Assembly: GCF_002939705.1 (NCBI RefSeq) | Contig: NZ_MDCB01000004.1 | Location: forward strand, 1,605-65,604 | Direction: 5' to 3' | DNA: 64,000 nucleotides | DNA from: Xanthomonas albilineans | GTDB lineage: Bacteria; Pseudomonadota; Gammaproteobacteria; Xanthomonadales; Xanthomonadaceae | In this document: piece after piece, positions 24,607 through 34,316 of the stretch | Layout of the letters: every line of letters starts with the position of its first letter | Position numbering within the stretch: the stretch's first letter is position 1 | Notes under the pieces: generated by a model | Databases searched by the model: none | What the model saw: only the letters and a program-made list of their open reading frames with translations | Told to the model about the DNA's origin: nothing | Program-made: the position numbers and the translations under genes

Positions 24607-25270
24607 TCCGACAACCATCCCAATGACCTATCCCGATGCGCAGTTGTGTGTCGGCGGACGGGCGCACCAGGTGCTGATGGCGATCCGCTCTCCCAACGTC
24701 GTCGTGCTGGGCGGATTCTTGGACCAAGTCGATTGCCGCGATCTGATCGATCTGGCCGGACCGCGAATGAAACGATCCTCCGTCGTGCATCACGCGCAGG
24801 GGACGCGCATCGATGAGACGCGCACCAGTTCCGGTTGCCATTTCCGGCGCGGGGAAGTGGCGCTGGTGGCCGACATCGAGCAGCGCATCGCCGAACTCAC
24901 CGGCATTCCAGTGGAAAACGGCGAAGGTCTGCAGGTACTGCACTACCTGCCGGGACAGCACTACATCCCGCATTGGGATTACTTCCCACCAGAAAGCCCA
25001 ACCTCGGCGGACATCGTCCGACCAGAATTGGGCGGGCAGCGCATCGCCACGTTCATCGCCTATCTGAACACCGTTCCCCTCGGTGGAGAGACGGAGTTCC
25101 CCCGTGCCGGCATCAAGGTGGCCGCCGTCCAGGGCAATGCCTGCTTTTTCTCCTACCGCACGGCAGACGGCCAGCCCGATCCCCTGACGTTACACAGCGG
25201 CAATGCCGTCATCGACGGCGAGAAGTGGATCGCCGTCAAGTGGCTGCGCGAGGGGCGCTACACCCGATAG
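24599..25270 (+). CDS. Prolyl 4-hydroxylase-like 2-oxoglutarate/Fe(II) dioxygenase
   Basis: The 223-residue protein has the complete P4H signature. LQVLHYLPGQHYIPHWDYF contains the iron ligands H125 and D127, and TLHSGNAVIDGEKW contains the distal ligand H199 and the 2-oxoglutarate-binding K209. GGETEFP and the CFFSYRTADG region follow the family order. Such enzymes hydroxylate proline in peptides, using oxygen and 2-oxoglutarate. ATG 24599 overlaps the cupin stop; ATG 24623 is an alternative. A gene for a 74-proline fibre lies 4.2 kb upstream in the same module, making that protein the obvious candidate substrate. This is inference. Confidence 0.92.
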   Translation: MDDPTTIPMTYPDAQLCVGGRAHQVLMAIRSPNVVVLGGFLDQVDCRDLIDLAGPRMKRSSVVHHAQGTRIDETRTSSGCHFRRGEVALVADIEQRIAELTGIPVENGEGLQVLHYLPGQHYIPHWDYFPPESPTSADIVRPELGGQRIATFIAYLNTVPLGGETEFPRAGIKVAAVQGNACFFSYRTADGQPDPLTLHSGNAVIDGEKWIAVKWLREGRYTR

Positions 25271-25341
25271 GGATGACCCAACCCTAAAGCTGGCCTTTGC
25301 AACTCAGGCCGCATTTCACGTTTCAACCAGAGGAATCAAAC

Positions 25342-25635
25342 ATGAGTGATGTCTGTGAATGCGGTCGTCCTATTGAACGGCTGCATGGCCTACAAACCAC
25401 ACGCCATGCCTGCGGCGTGCTGTCGGAAAGCGACCGGCAGGCCCTGGCCGATGCGCTGTGCGAGGCGTTCGAGAAATCCGCGCCCGTGCTGTCCCAAGCA
25501 CTCTCCGACGCACTACAGGCTCAGTTCGAGCGCGTGATCGGACGCGGCGTAGTCGGCTGGACAAAACGCATCCTGATCGCCGGCCTGCTCGCGCTCGCCG
25601 GCTACACCTTTACCAAGAGCGGAAGCTTCAAATGA
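25342..25635 (+). CDS. Small phage membrane-anchored protein, likely lysis-associated
   Basis: The 97-residue protein starts at ATG 25342 behind AGAGGA. It has an N-terminal CECG motif, a charged helical body and a single C-terminal membrane segment (ILIAGLLALAGYTF) ending in Lys/Ser. It overlaps the next gene by four bases (ATGA). Position after the fibre cassette suggests a role in lysis or the membrane, but I do not recognise the family. Confidence 0.7.
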   Translation: MSDVCECGRPIERLHGLQTTRHACGVLSESDRQALADALCEAFEKSAPVLSQALSDALQAQFERVIGRGVVGWTKRILIAGLLALAGYTFTKSGSFK

Positions 25636-26108
25636 ACATCGTGATCACCCGAAAACACTCCAGCCCCAATGGCACGCCCGGCGAGTTGATCGCCACGAAC
25701 GATGCTGGCCAAACCTTTACCTGCGACACCCTGGAACTGCCATGGCAGAACAACGCGCCAGGCGTGTCCTGCATCATGAACGACCGCTACCGCGCCACGA
25801 TCTGGCACTCCGATCACCTCGACTGCGACGTGCTGCGTTTGGAGGACAAGCACGGGCGGCGGAACTGCCTGATCCACTGCGGAAATTTTGCCGGCAATGT
25901 GTCTGAAGGCATGGAAACCCAGGTGCATGGATGCACGCTGGTCGGTCGCCGTTACGGGGCGCTGGTCAACGACGACGGGGGCGCGCAACTGGCCATCCTC
26001 GACAGCCGCGTGACGCTGACCCGGCTGATCGCCTTCGTCGGCAGCGGTGACCACACCGTCGACTACCAATGGGCACAGGGTTGCGAACCTGCCGCCTGCC
26101 ACGCTTGA
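25632..26108 (+). CDS. DUF5675-family phage protein
   Basis: This 158-residue protein has the family order: a conserved opening (NIVITRKHSSPNGTPGEL), TFTCDTLELPWQNN, IMNDRYRATIWHSDHLD, LIHCGN and TRLIAFVGSGDHTVDY. Proteins of this type occur in phage lysis or tail regions; the biochemical function is not known to me. ATGA overlap with the preceding gene. Confidence 0.82.
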   Translation: MNIVITRKHSSPNGTPGELIATNDAGQTFTCDTLELPWQNNAPGVSCIMNDRYRATIWHSDHLDCDVLRLEDKHGRRNCLIHCGNFAGNVSEGMETQVHGCTLVGRRYGALVNDDGGAQLAILDSRVTLTRLIAFVGSGDHTVDYQWAQGCEPAACHA

Positions 26109-26118
26109 GGAGATCACC

Positions 26119-26496
26119 ATGGATATCAGCGGCATCGGTACGGCGGCGGAAGCCGCCAAAAGCATCATCGGCATGTTCTTCCCCGACAAGACCGAGGAGG
26201 ACAAGGCCAAGTTGGCGGCAACGCTTGCGCTCATTCAGACGCAGACCGACATCGACAAAGCAGAGGCGCAGAGTTCCGACCCTCTACAACACTGGCGCGG
26301 GGGATTGGGCTGGGTCTGCGTCGCAGGGTATTGCTGGAACTTCCTCGGCGGGCCACTGACGAACGCGGTCGCGGCGGTCGTCGGTCACCCTCTCAACCTG
26401 CCCGCACTGGACATCGGGCCGCTCGCCACCCTCACGCTCGGCATGTTGGGATTGGGCGGACTGCATGTGGCCGAGCGCGTGAAAGGAGCGGCGTAA
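26119..26496 (+). CDS. Holin-like protein, three-transmembrane type
   Basis: The 125-residue protein starts at ATG 26119 behind GAGGAG. It has a charged, helical first half (DKTEEDKAKLAATLALIQTQ) and then a tryptophan-containing segment RGGLGWVCVAGYCWNF. Further hydrophobic stretches with Gly/Leu follow, ending in VAERVKGAA. This matches the small three-TM holins of phages and gene-transfer agents that form the lysis pore. I see no separate endolysin between here and the baseplate, so that gene may be elsewhere or one of the unrecognised genes. Confidence 0.75.
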   Translation: MDISGIGTAAEAAKSIIGMFFPDKTEEDKAKLAATLALIQTQTDIDKAEAQSSDPLQHWRGGLGWVCVAGYCWNFLGGPLTNAVAAVVGHPLNLPALDIGPLATLTLGMLGLGGLHVAERVKGAA

Positions 26497-27104
26497 CGAC
26501 TTACGGCAAGTACAGTGATCCAGTGACGGACTCATGCGCGCGCTGCATCCCAAGATGGGCCTGCGTTTGACAGCCCCGGCACAATGTCATATCCAATAAG
26601 ACGGCGGTTGGCACATCGGCATCACCTGCGCATAAGGTCCATGGCTTGAGCAGGCATCCAATCCCCGAATCAGCTTCAAGACACCCCCAGCCCTCGTCGG
26701 CCGTGGGCGCACATCTGTTTGGGCACTCTGTCCGTGCCTGGCGCACCCATTGCGTCAGGCGTCTGCCACGCGCGCTGCATCTGGGTCGGATCGCGCCAAC
26801 ACTCACCAGTATAGCCCCTGCCCAACTGTTCTCCCCATTCACTAGATTTTTACCACTCTCAAATAGAGGCGCAAGGACATGAGTATATTCAATGGATCGA
26901 TGAACTCGTTACGCGACCGCCGAACAATTGTCTCAGCACACGCTAGTCGCTTAAAGAAGATTGATAAATACGCGCCACACCGAATTCTGTAAACATAAGC
27001 ACCCCTAAATACCCCTCCAACAATAATATATAAATGTCTACCTGCACATGAAAAATCTATAATATATTCAAGATATAAAGACCAGGGATAGGAGTGCGGG
27101 GGAA
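26497..27104. other. Gene-poor right flank of the prophage
   Basis: 608 bases with no convincing gene. The first 330 are GC-rich; from about 26830 to 27100 the sequence becomes AT-rich, which is probably the promoter region of the MASE1 gene. A minus-strand frame at 26501-26842 is open for 113 codons but shows no recognisable domain. The prophage attachment site should be near here, yet I found no repeat partner in the window. Confidence 0.6.
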
Positions 27105-28619
27105 ATGAAAAAAGACATCGCTAAGGGATTCTTGCTAAGTGCGGCTTACTGCGCTTCTTTTTTAGTCGCCTGGCAGCTCTCAGTCGATCAATGGTACTTA
27201 CCCGCAGGACTGCGCGCAGCGACCCTACTCTTCCTGCCTTACCGGCTATGGCCTTATTTGCTAATTGGCGATGCAGCAGCACTACTAATGATCCGCGTGC
27301 CAATGGTGCATGAGGACGGAACCAATCGGGTGTGGGCATACACGAGTCCCTTCCTACTGATGCCATGCGTGGCGCTGATGGCACATGCCGCCAGGCGACA
27401 TATGGTGCGACTTCTGGAAAAAGAATGCCTGCTACTACCGCTGGCATTGGCGCTGGCACTTTGGAGCACTCTGTGCAACATGGCCTTGAGTGCCGCGTTA
27501 GAGGGCCACAGCATCCTTGATATTAAGCCAATAGAGATGCTGGTACGTTACTGGCTCGGCGACTACATGGGCATGCTGATGTTCATCATGCCTGCGCTGC
27601 TGTGGCTACGGCGCAAGGAACACGAAGTAGCCAATTCCCGATTTTTGAAGGATGGCATCCTGGCCACGGGAGTGGTGGTAGCACTGTTGATCATGGCAGT
27701 CATCACACAAGATCGTCCATTGCATCAACTGCTCATGGCGATGATGGTCATTCCGGCAATTATGCTGACGCTGCTACACGGCTGGAGCGGAGCGGCAATC
27801 GGCATCGTACTCGCCAACGCTGCCATCGGTATCATGCTAACCGACGCAAGAACGTATGGTGCGTACAACGCCGACGCGTTTCTCATACAACTGACACTTA
27901 CGGCAATCGCCACGGGGATGTTCGTCTTCGGCTCCCGTTTGTCCTCTGCGTTTGAACGGGCACGGCGCTTCCGTCATGCTCGAGAGCAAGCCCTCCAGCT
28001 CGCACAAGCCAGCTACCTGCAAGCCGAACGCACCCTCAGAAGGCGTGTCGTCGAGTACAGCGACATCACCGTGCATATCAACAAAATGCGCAAGGATATC
28101 GTTGCGTACCTTCGCTCCAAGGGCCAGCATGCAGCAGCGATGGAAATGACACGAACCGGAATGATCCAGGCCCGGCTTCTCGACGAGTACGTGACCGCGC
28201 TGTACCCGCTCGGCATCGAAACACATGGACTGTATGACATATTGCGCTCGATGACGTTTAGCAACCTGTGTAATACGGAGTTCCGACTCAGCCTGAAGGG
28301 TGACTCCAAGCGCTTGTCGGTAGGATTGCAATTGGCCACCTATCGCAGCGTACTCAATGTGATCGATTCGCTACCATTAGCGAGTAGACATCTCATCAAG
28401 GCAAGGGTCTGGCGCACGAGACACCACCAAGGGATCGCGGTCTGCGTCATCGCCTACGCATCGCCGCAGAATCCTACAAAGCACGTTGTACACGATACGG
28501 ATTGGGAACTGGCTGCCAGGCTCGAAACACATGGCGGCACCTGCCGGCGCCGCCATGCCTACAGCATCAGCTTCCTTGTTTCAGAAGCAGTGAATAAAAA
28601 GATTAATCTGCGGCTGTGA
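27105..28619 (+). CDS. MASE1-type membrane sensor with degenerate kinase-like C terminus
   Basis: The 504-residue protein starts at ATG 27105 behind GGGGGA. Residues 1 to about 285 hold eight or so hydrophobic segments with the MASE1 pattern (WQLSVDQWYLPAGLRAATLLF near residues 23-43, then FGSRLSSAFERAR at the end of the membrane part). The C-terminal part is helical and has LQLATYRSVLNVID, reminiscent of a histidine-kinase N box (YRIVQEALNN), but the HxxLRT phosphorylation site and the glycine-rich ATP lid are not visible. It may be a non-catalytic sensor. No response-regulator gene is next to it. Confidence 0.75.
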   Translation: MKKDIAKGFLLSAAYCASFLVAWQLSVDQWYLPAGLRAATLLFLPYRLWPYLLIGDAAALLMIRVPMVHEDGTNRVWAYTSPFLLMPCVALMAHAARRHMVRLLEKECLLLPLALALALWSTLCNMALSAALEGHSILDIKPIEMLVRYWLGDYMGMLMFIMPALLWLRRKEHEVANSRFLKDGILATGVVVALLIMAVITQDRPLHQLLMAMMVIPAIMLTLLHGWSGAAIGIVLANAAIGIMLTDARTYGAYNADAFLIQLTLTAIATGMFVFGSRLSSAFERARRFRHAREQALQLAQASYLQAERTLRRRVVEYSDITVHINKMRKDIVAYLRSKGQHAAAMEMTRTGMIQARLLDEYVTALYPLGIETHGLYDILRSMTFSNLCNTEFRLSLKGDSKRLSVGLQLATYRSVLNVIDSLPLASRHLIKARVWRTRHHQGIAVCVIAYASPQNPTKHVVHDTDWELAARLETHGGTCRRRHAYSISFLVSEAVNKKINLRL

Positions 28620-29040
28620 TCTCCCACTCATTAACCTGTCGACCAGGTATGACGCGCACGATGAACGCCGACGTCTGGTACACAACCGTGCCACTTGGGT
28701 CGCTCCCCTTCACTGGCAACGACACGCGCGACACGTCCACGCCCATCGGCAGCACCCACAAGGTGCCGCTGATATTGCCTACTGCCGCGCGCACTTTCCC
28801 TGTCAGATCATTGATCTGCAAATAACTGACTCCATCGCGCTTAAACTCGTAGATGTGCCACAACGGATTTAGTGAGCGATCAGGAGCCTTTGGAGTGCTT
28901 TCCCCAAGGCCGGTGGCCATCATCGAAGCGTTAGGTGCTCCGTGGGTAGGATCAGGGCAGCAAGCTTGAGCCGATATGGCAACGGCCTGGAGCCCACCCA
29001 ACAACGCGATGCTCAACATGGTGCTTGTCTTGATTTCCAT
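28603..29040 (-). CDS. Secreted protein of unknown function
   Basis: The 145-residue protein starts at ATG 29040 behind an AAAGGA site. Residues 1-26 are a signal peptide (TMLSIALLGGLQAVAISAQA). The mature part is beta-rich, with VWNG-free domains containing DGVSYLQINDLTGKVRAAVGN and a C-terminal IVRVIPGRQVNEWEI segment. Two cysteines follow the signal peptide (ACCPDP). It converges with the MASE1 gene and overlaps its 3' end by 17 bases. I do not recognise the family. Confidence 0.75.
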   Translation of the reverse strand: MEIKTSTMLSIALLGGLQAVAISAQACCPDPTHGAPNASMMATGLGESTPKAPDRSLNPLWHIYEFKRDGVSYLQINDLTGKVRAAVGNISGTLWVLPMGVDVSRVSLPVKGSDPSGTVVYQTSAFIVRVIPGRQVNEWEITAAD

Positions 29041-29573
29041 GAGTTTTCCTTTCCCCTGAATGGGGAGATTTCGCCTGCATTTCAGGCTTACTCAAGGTAC
29101 GTGCTGCAACAAGTCACCTGTTGACAAATGAAGCAGACAATCTTGACCAACGGCAAGGTTTCACAACAAGTCGCCCCTGAGAGACACCACCGTACAGCCA
29201 TGCAGCTCAGCCACTTGACGGCAACGCATCACCAATGACGGACCTCGATATGCGCGATGCACTCAGGGCCGATACGTTAGGTCCGATCTGACGGAGTGTG
29301 GCGGAATTTATGAAAATTTCACACTTCAAAAAAGGACGATTTTTGTACCACTCGCATCGCATTCTCAGTCGCCTCTGCTAGAGTATGCGAAGAAGCAAAC
29401 CGATGGCGCGTAAACCCGCATCAACACACGACTCTGCCTCTTGTATGTTCAAGAGGTCAGCAGAGAACGGAGAGAGAAAAACGGGTAAATGAGCGCCGAA
29501 AACGGCACCTGCGGCATGTGCATGCTCAAGAGGCCAATGCGGGAAGCCCCGCCAACACTGGGGTTCCGGGCAT
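29041..29573. other. Intergenic region between secreted-protein gene and tRNA-Arg
   Basis: 533 bases with no convincing gene. Two short hairpins are visible: CCTCTTG/CAAGAGG near 29438-29457 and GGAAGCCCC/GGGGTTCC near 29541-29567, both without a clear T-run. Function unknown. The open frame on the minus strand at 29449-29943 crosses the tRNA gene and is not a real gene. Confidence 0.55.
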
Positions 29574-29603
29574 AAAAAAACCCAACGGAGAACGGTTGGG
29601 TTC
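29574..29603 (-). terminator. Rho-independent terminator of the tRNA-Arg gene
   Basis: AACCCAAC pairs with GTTGGGTT; read on the minus strand the stem is followed by a run of seven T. It lies just past the 3' end of the tRNA gene, exactly where transcription should stop. Confidence 0.9.
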
Positions 29604-29611
29604 TTGGTGAA

Positions 29612-29688
29612 TGGTGCGCCCGGAGGGATTCGAACCCCCGACCAATGGCTTCGGAAGCCACTACTCTATCCGGCTGAGCTACGGGCGC
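29612..29688 (-). tRNA. tRNA-Arg (anticodon CCG)
   Basis: The minus-strand sequence folds into a complete cloverleaf: acceptor stem GCGCCCG paired with CGGGCGC, D-stem GCTC/GAGT, anticodon stem GTGGC/GCCAT around TTCCGAA with CCG as anticodon, and T-arm with GGTTCGAATCC. A genomic CCA follows (TGG on the plus strand at 29612-29614). It reads CGG arginine codons. The prophage ends about 3 kb away, with genes between, so this is not its obvious attachment site. Confidence 0.95.
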
Positions 29689-29883
29689 AACGGACGCGCA
29701 TTCTAACGGTAATCCGATGCCGCGTCTCCCCCTGCCTGCGCGTATGCAGGGGGCCGCGTCCCTTCGCGTCGACCCGCGTGCGCGCCGACCTGCCCCGACA
29801 TCGCATGTCCGTACCATGACCGCCACCGCCACCACGCGAGCGCCGACTGCCGCCCCCCACGACGCGACTGCTACCCTTGTGCG

Positions 29884-30786
29884 ATGAGTTACGAACGCTA
29901 TGAAATGCCCGGCGCGCCGCCAGCGCTCCCACGCATCGGCCAATACTGGAAGCTGCTACGTGGCGACCGTCCGATCGGCGCGCTCTTGCTGCTGTGGCCA
30001 ACTTGGTGGGCGCTGTGGCTGGCCGCCGACGGGGTGCCGCCGCTGTGGACGCTATGCGTGTTCACTGCCGGCGTCTGGCTGACCCGCTCGGCCGGCTGCG
30101 TGATTAACGACTACGCCGATCGTTGGCTGGACCCACACGTCGAACGTACCCGCAACCGTCCGCTGGCAACCGGCGCGGTCAGCGGCCGCGAGGCGCTGGG
30201 GGTGTTCGCGTTGCTGATGCTCGCCGCTTTCGCGCTGGTGCTGACGATGAACCGATTGACCATCGGCCTGAGCGTGGTCGGTCTGTTCCTGGCCGCCAGT
30301 TATCCGTATCTGAAGCGCTATACCTATCTGCCGCAGGTTTACCTGGGCATGGCCTTCGGCTGGGGCATTCCGATGGCCTTCGCGGCGGTGCGTGGCGAGG
30401 TGCCCGCGCTGGGCTGGCTGCTGTACGCGACCAACATCCTGTGGTCCACCGCCTACGACACCTGGTACGCGATGGTCGACCGCGAAGACGATCTGCGCGC
30501 TGGATCCAAGTCCACCGCGATCCTGTTCGGCAAACTGGACCTGCTCATCCAGGGCATCCTGTACACGCTGATGTTCGTCGCGCTAGTCTGCGTCGGCCAA
30601 CGCGCCGCGCTGGGAATCTGCTACTGGGCCGCACTGGGCGTCGCCGCGCTGCTGGTGGCAAGCGAACTCTTCATCGCACGGCATCGCGAACGCGCTGCGT
30701 GCTTCCGCGTGTTCCTGCACAACAATTGGGTGGGCCTGACGATCTTCGTCGGCATCGCCGTCGCGCTGGCGCTGCGCACGCGGTAG
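29884..30786 (+). CDS. ubiA: 4-hydroxybenzoate polyprenyltransferase UbiA
   Basis: The 300-residue membrane enzyme transfers a polyprenyl chain to 4-hydroxybenzoate in ubiquinone synthesis. The first Asp-rich motif is NDYADRWLD at residues 75-83 and the second is DREDD near 199-203. They bind magnesium and the diphosphate. About eight hydrophobic helices and the family length support the call. ATG 29884 is the first in-frame start. Upstream there is no chorismate lyase gene; the next gene runs the other way. Confidence 0.95.
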   Translation: MSYERYEMPGAPPALPRIGQYWKLLRGDRPIGALLLLWPTWWALWLAADGVPPLWTLCVFTAGVWLTRSAGCVINDYADRWLDPHVERTRNRPLATGAVSGREALGVFALLMLAAFALVLTMNRLTIGLSVVGLFLAASYPYLKRYTYLPQVYLGMAFGWGIPMAFAAVRGEVPALGWLLYATNILWSTAYDTWYAMVDREDDLRAGSKSTAILFGKLDLLIQGILYTLMFVALVCVGQRAALGICYWAALGVAALLVASELFIARHRERAACFRVFLHNNWVGLTIFVGIAVALALRTR

Positions 30787-30935
30787 CGTCCACGCGCCAG
30801 CGATGCGCAATTTCTCCAACCATCGCGTCGGAAACCATTGCGGTCATTGGCTCTGTCCACTCGCCGCGAAAAACACGCCAGACGCCACGGCTGCAATGAC
30901 ATGCTCCACCGCAGCGGATCGGCAGCACGTGGCGC

Positions 30936-31667
30936 TCACGGCACCCGCGCCACCACCCAGGCATCGACCCTGGTCACGCCCGCGCGACGCAACGCCTGCG
31001 CGGCCGCATGCAGCGTCGCGCCGGTGGTCATCACATCGTCGATCAATGCCACATGCGCCGGCAACACCGCCGGATCCGGCACGGCGAACGCACCGCGCAG
31101 GTTGCGCCGACGTGCCCGCGCATCCAGCTCGGACTGCGCAACGGTCGCACGCACGCGCTGCAAACCGTGGCACACCGGCACATCCAGCGCGCGCGCCAGC
31201 GGCCGCGCCAATTCCAGCGCCTGATCGTAACCGCGCTCACGCAGCCGCGCGGTATGCAGCGGTATCGGCAGCAATGCCTGCGGACGCGGCAACGCCGCAC
31301 AGCGCGCCTGCAACAGCGCCGCCAGCAGGCGCCCGGCAACCAAATCCTGATGGAATTTGAACCGACGCAGCAGGCCATCGACCGGCGCGGCATACACACA
31401 GGCGCTGACCACCAGGTGCAGCGGCGGCCGGCGACGTTGGCAGGCACCACACAGCTGGTCCGCATCCAGTCCCGGCAACGGCAGCGCACAGTGACGACAG
31501 GCATGGGCGTTCCACGGCAAGGCATCGCAGCAGGCAGGACACAGATCCAACCCAGGCGCGCCTGGCTCGGTACAGACCAGGCAACGCTCCGGCAGCAAGC
31601 GACGCTGTAACCATCGCCAGCAGCCGTCAACCCGATTTGCGATAGCGAAGTTGACAGGGCTTTCCAT
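30936..31667 (-). CDS. comF: ComF-family amidophosphoribosyltransferase-like protein
   Basis: The 243-residue protein has an N-terminal zinc-ribbon of four CxxC sets (CLVC, CPAC, CRHC, CGAC) and a C-terminal phosphoribosyltransferase domain with the PRPP loop [14 protein letters not shown]. ComF helps imported single-stranded DNA into the cell during natural transformation in several bacteria. It is divergent from bioB, separated by about 49 bases. ATG 31667 is used; GTG 31673 is also possible. Confidence 0.9.
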   Translation of the reverse strand: MESPVNFAIANRVDGCWRWLQRRLLPERCLVCTEPGAPGLDLCPACCDALPWNAHACRHCALPLPGLDADQLCGACQRRRPPLHLVVSACVYAAPVDGLLRRFKFHQDLVAGRLLAALLQARCAALPRPQALLPIPLHTARLRERGYDQALELARPLARALDVPVCHGLQRVRATVAQSELDARARRRNLRGAFAVPDPAVLPAHVALIDDVMTTGATLHAAAQALRRAGVTRVDAWVVARVP

Positions 31668-31716
31668 GCTCACCAGACTGCCCGCTTTCGCAGCCGCCTA
31701 CAGTCAGGAAACCCCC

Positions 31717-32760
31717 ATGCACGCTGTCGTCCGACACGACTGGCAACGCCAGGAATTACTCGCGCTGTTCGATCTGCCATTCCCGGAACTGCTGCATCGC
31801 GCCGCCCAGGTCCACCGCGAACACTTCGACCCGGCGCAGGTGCAAGTGTCCACGCTGCTCTCGGTGAAGACCGGCGGCTGCCCCGAAGACTGCGCATACT
31901 GCCCGCAGGCGCAGCGCTACAGCACCGGCGTGGAAGCGCAGAAATTGATGAGCACCGAAGCGGTTCTGAGCAAGGCACGTCAGGCCAAGGCCGCTGGCGC
32001 ATCGCGGTTCTGCATGGGCGCGGCTTGGCGCTCGCCGAAGGAACGCGACATCCCCAAGGTGGCGGAGATGATCCGTGAAGTGAAAGCGCTGGGCCTGGAA
32101 ACCTGCGCCACCCTGGGCATGCTCGACGGCGCGCAGGCGCAGGCGCTGAAGGCCGCCGGGCTGGACTACTACAACCACAATCTGGATACCGCCCCGGACT
32201 TCTACGACACCATCATCCACACCCGCCAATACCAGGATCGTCTGGACACCCTGGCCCACGTGCGCGACGCCGGCCTGAAAACCTGCTGCGGCGGCATCGT
32301 CGGCATGGGCGAGTCGCGCGACCAGCGCGCCGGGCTGCTGCAAGCTCTGGCCAATCTGCCTGTGCATCCGGACTCGGTGCCGATCAACCGCCTGGTGCAG
32401 GTCGCCGGCACGCCCCTGCACGGCACAGCCGAACTGGATGCGTTCGAATTCGTGCGTACCATCGCTGTTGCCCGCATCGTCATGCCGCAGGCGATGGTAC
32501 GGTTGTCGGCCGGGCGCGAGAGCATGAGCGACGAATTGCAGGCACTGTGCTTCTGCGCCGGCGCCAACTCGATCTTCTATGGCGAGAAGCTGTTGACCAC
32601 CGGCAATCCGGACACCGAACGCGATCAGGCGCTGTTCGCGCGGCTGGGGCTGCGGCCGATGCAGGTGATGGTGGATGCCGACGCGCACGATCATCCCGGC
32701 ACCGTGCATGCGGACATCACCACGCCGACCGACACGCCCCACGACGCCGCGCTGGCCTGA
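31717..32760 (+). CDS. bioB: Biotin synthase
   Basis: This 347-residue radical SAM enzyme inserts sulphur into dethiobiotin. The cluster motif C(55)PEDC(59)AYC(62)PQ is present, with the later [10 protein letters not shown] and [10 protein letters not shown] elements that complete the active site. ATG 31717 is chosen because it gives the usual N terminus ([20 protein letters not shown]) behind an AGGA site; longer frames from 31666 would overlap the divergent comF start. It opens the biotin gene run here, followed by bioF, bioH and bioC. Confidence 0.96.
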   Translation: MHAVVRHDWQRQELLALFDLPFPELLHRAAQVHREHFDPAQVQVSTLLSVKTGGCPEDCAYCPQAQRYSTGVEAQKLMSTEAVLSKARQAKAAGASRFCMGAAWRSPKERDIPKVAEMIREVKALGLETCATLGMLDGAQAQALKAAGLDYYNHNLDTAPDFYDTIIHTRQYQDRLDTLAHVRDAGLKTCCGGIVGMGESRDQRAGLLQALANLPVHPDSVPINRLVQVAGTPLHGTAELDAFEFVRTIAVARIVMPQAMVRLSAGRESMSDELQALCFCAGANSIFYGEKLLTTGNPDTERDQALFARLGLRPMQVMVDADAHDHPGTVHADITTPTDTPHDAALA

Positions 32761-32862
32761 CCCGCGAGCGTGGCACCGTCCCAACGCATCCATCGGCCCG
32801 GTCATATCGGCCATCATCGCCACGCACTACGCTAACTGGTCAATCTGCCCGCACCCACCGCC

Positions 32863-34068
32863 ATGGCCCGCCCCGACCTACACGACCGCCTTCAGTCCTT
32901 GCGCAGCTTGCGTCAGGCGCATGGTCGTCTACGCGTGCGGCGCAGCGTGGGCCGGCGCGATGGCGTTCGCCTGGAACTGGACGGCCGCTGGCTGACCGGC
33001 TTCTGCAGCAACGATTACCTGGGCCTGGCGCAGCAATTCGAGGTAATCGCGGCACTGCAGGACGCGGCTGCACGCGACGGGGTTGGGTCCACCGGCTCGC
33101 ACCTGATCTGCGGCCACCACGCGCTACACGACACGCTGGAACGCGAGATCGCCGACTGGCTCGGCTACCCGCAAGCACTGCTGTTCAGCAGCGGCTTTAT
33201 CGCCAATCTCGCCGTACAGCAGGCACTGTTGAGCGAAGAGGATGACGTGTGCGTGCAGGACCGGCTCAATCACGCCAGCCTGCTCGACGCCGCCCGCCTG
33301 GCTGGCTGCCGCCTGCGCCGCTATCCGCACCTGGACGCCGAGGGTGCGATGCGCCAGCTCAAACACGCCGCCGAGGGCGCGGCGATGCTCGCCACCGACG
33401 GAGTGTTCAGCATGGATGGCGACATCGCCCCATTGCGCGCGTTGGCGCTGGTCGCGCGTACACAACAAGCGTTGTTGTATGTGGACGATGCTCACGGCGT
33501 CGGCGTCGTCGGTCCGCATGGCCGCGGCTGCGTGGCCGAGGCCGGACTCGGCGCGGACGAGGTGCCGTTGCAGTTGGTGACGTTGGGCAAGGCACTGGGT
33601 GGTTATGGCGCGGTGGTAGTCGGCAACCCCGTGCTGATCCAACACCTGGCCGAAACCGCACGTCCGTATCTCTACACCACCGCGCTACCACCGGCGCAAG
33701 CCGCCGCCACGCTGGCCGCGGTCAAGTTGGCGCGGCGCGACCAATGGCGGCGCGAGCGTCTGCTCGAACTGATCGCGGCGTTCCGCGGCGGCGCGCGCCA
33801 CCATGGCCTGGAGCTGATGGCCTCGGAGACGCCGATCCAGCCCCTGCTGTGCGGCGACGAGACCAGCGCGCTGGCACTGTCGGCAGCGCTGGAAGAGGCC
33901 GGGTTTCTGGTCTCGGCGATCCGCCCGCCAACCGTGCAGGAAGGCAAGTCGCGGCTGCGGGTGACGCTGTCGGCCTTACACACGCAAACGCAAGTGCAGG
34001 CGCTGCTGGATGCGCTGGCATTGGCCCGAGACCGTCTGGCGGCGCATCCGCTCAGCGTGCCCGCGTGA
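32863..34068 (+). CDS. bioF: 8-amino-7-oxononanoate synthase
   Basis: The 401-residue PLP enzyme condenses pimeloyl-ACP with alanine in biotin synthesis. Features include [10 protein letters not shown] near residue 47, [12 protein letters not shown], the [15 protein letters not shown] segment that carries the PLP-stacking and Asp residues, and the Schiff-base lysine K243 in VTLGKALGG. It lies 102 bases after bioB. Its stop is about 250 bases before bioH. Confidence 0.96.
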   Translation: MARPDLHDRLQSLRSLRQAHGRLRVRRSVGRRDGVRLELDGRWLTGFCSNDYLGLAQQFEVIAALQDAAARDGVGSTGSHLICGHHALHDTLEREIADWLGYPQALLFSSGFIANLAVQQALLSEEDDVCVQDRLNHASLLDAARLAGCRLRRYPHLDAEGAMRQLKHAAEGAAMLATDGVFSMDGDIAPLRALALVARTQQALLYVDDAHGVGVVGPHGRGCVAEAGLGADEVPLQLVTLGKALGGYGAVVVGNPVLIQHLAETARPYLYTTALPPAQAAATLAAVKLARRDQWRRERLLELIAAFRGGARHHGLELMASETPIQPLLCGDETSALALSAALEEAGFLVSAIRPPTVQEGKSRLRVTLSALHTQTQVQALLDALALARDRLAAHPLSVPA

Positions 34069-34316
34069 GCGAAAGGACGCGCGCTGCATGTCCCCGTGGA
34101 CGACGCTGTTCGAGCTCGGTTGCCGCCGCAGATGGCGCCTCCCCATTGCCTATAGCGGATGTCGCACGCTGACGTGCCTCGGAGTGGTCATGGGCTGGCA
34201 GCGCTACAACGACGACGGACCGAACACCGCGCAGCCACGCTCCTACTGACGCTGCGCGTGGCACGCCGAATGGAATTGCCACGATCTCCTCTTTACCTTC
34301 GCGACGACGAGCGACG

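Larger units (their letters stand above)
1..26500. mobile_element. Prophage late region, HK97-like head with Mu-like contractile tail (left end outside window)
   Basis: The block from the small terminase to the holin is a continuous run of plus-strand, tightly packed genes in the order packaging, head, connectors, contractile tail, baseplate, fibre, lysis. Head genes resemble the HK97 type, while sheath, tube, gpN, gpP and gp45-gp48 resemble phage Mu. Integrase, repressor and replication genes are not visible and should lie to the left. I could not identify an attachment site; the right boundary is placed after the holin at about 26500 and may extend to about 27000. Confidence 0.93.

Noticed and set aside
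26501-26842. 113-codon minus-strand frame after the holin
   Set aside because: No ribosome site or recognisable domain; Cys and Trp are scattered without a motif pattern.
29612-29688. tRNA-Arg as prophage attachment site
   Set aside because: Two full genes and intergenic DNA lie between the holin and the tRNA, and no truncated tRNA copy is visible at the prophage edge.
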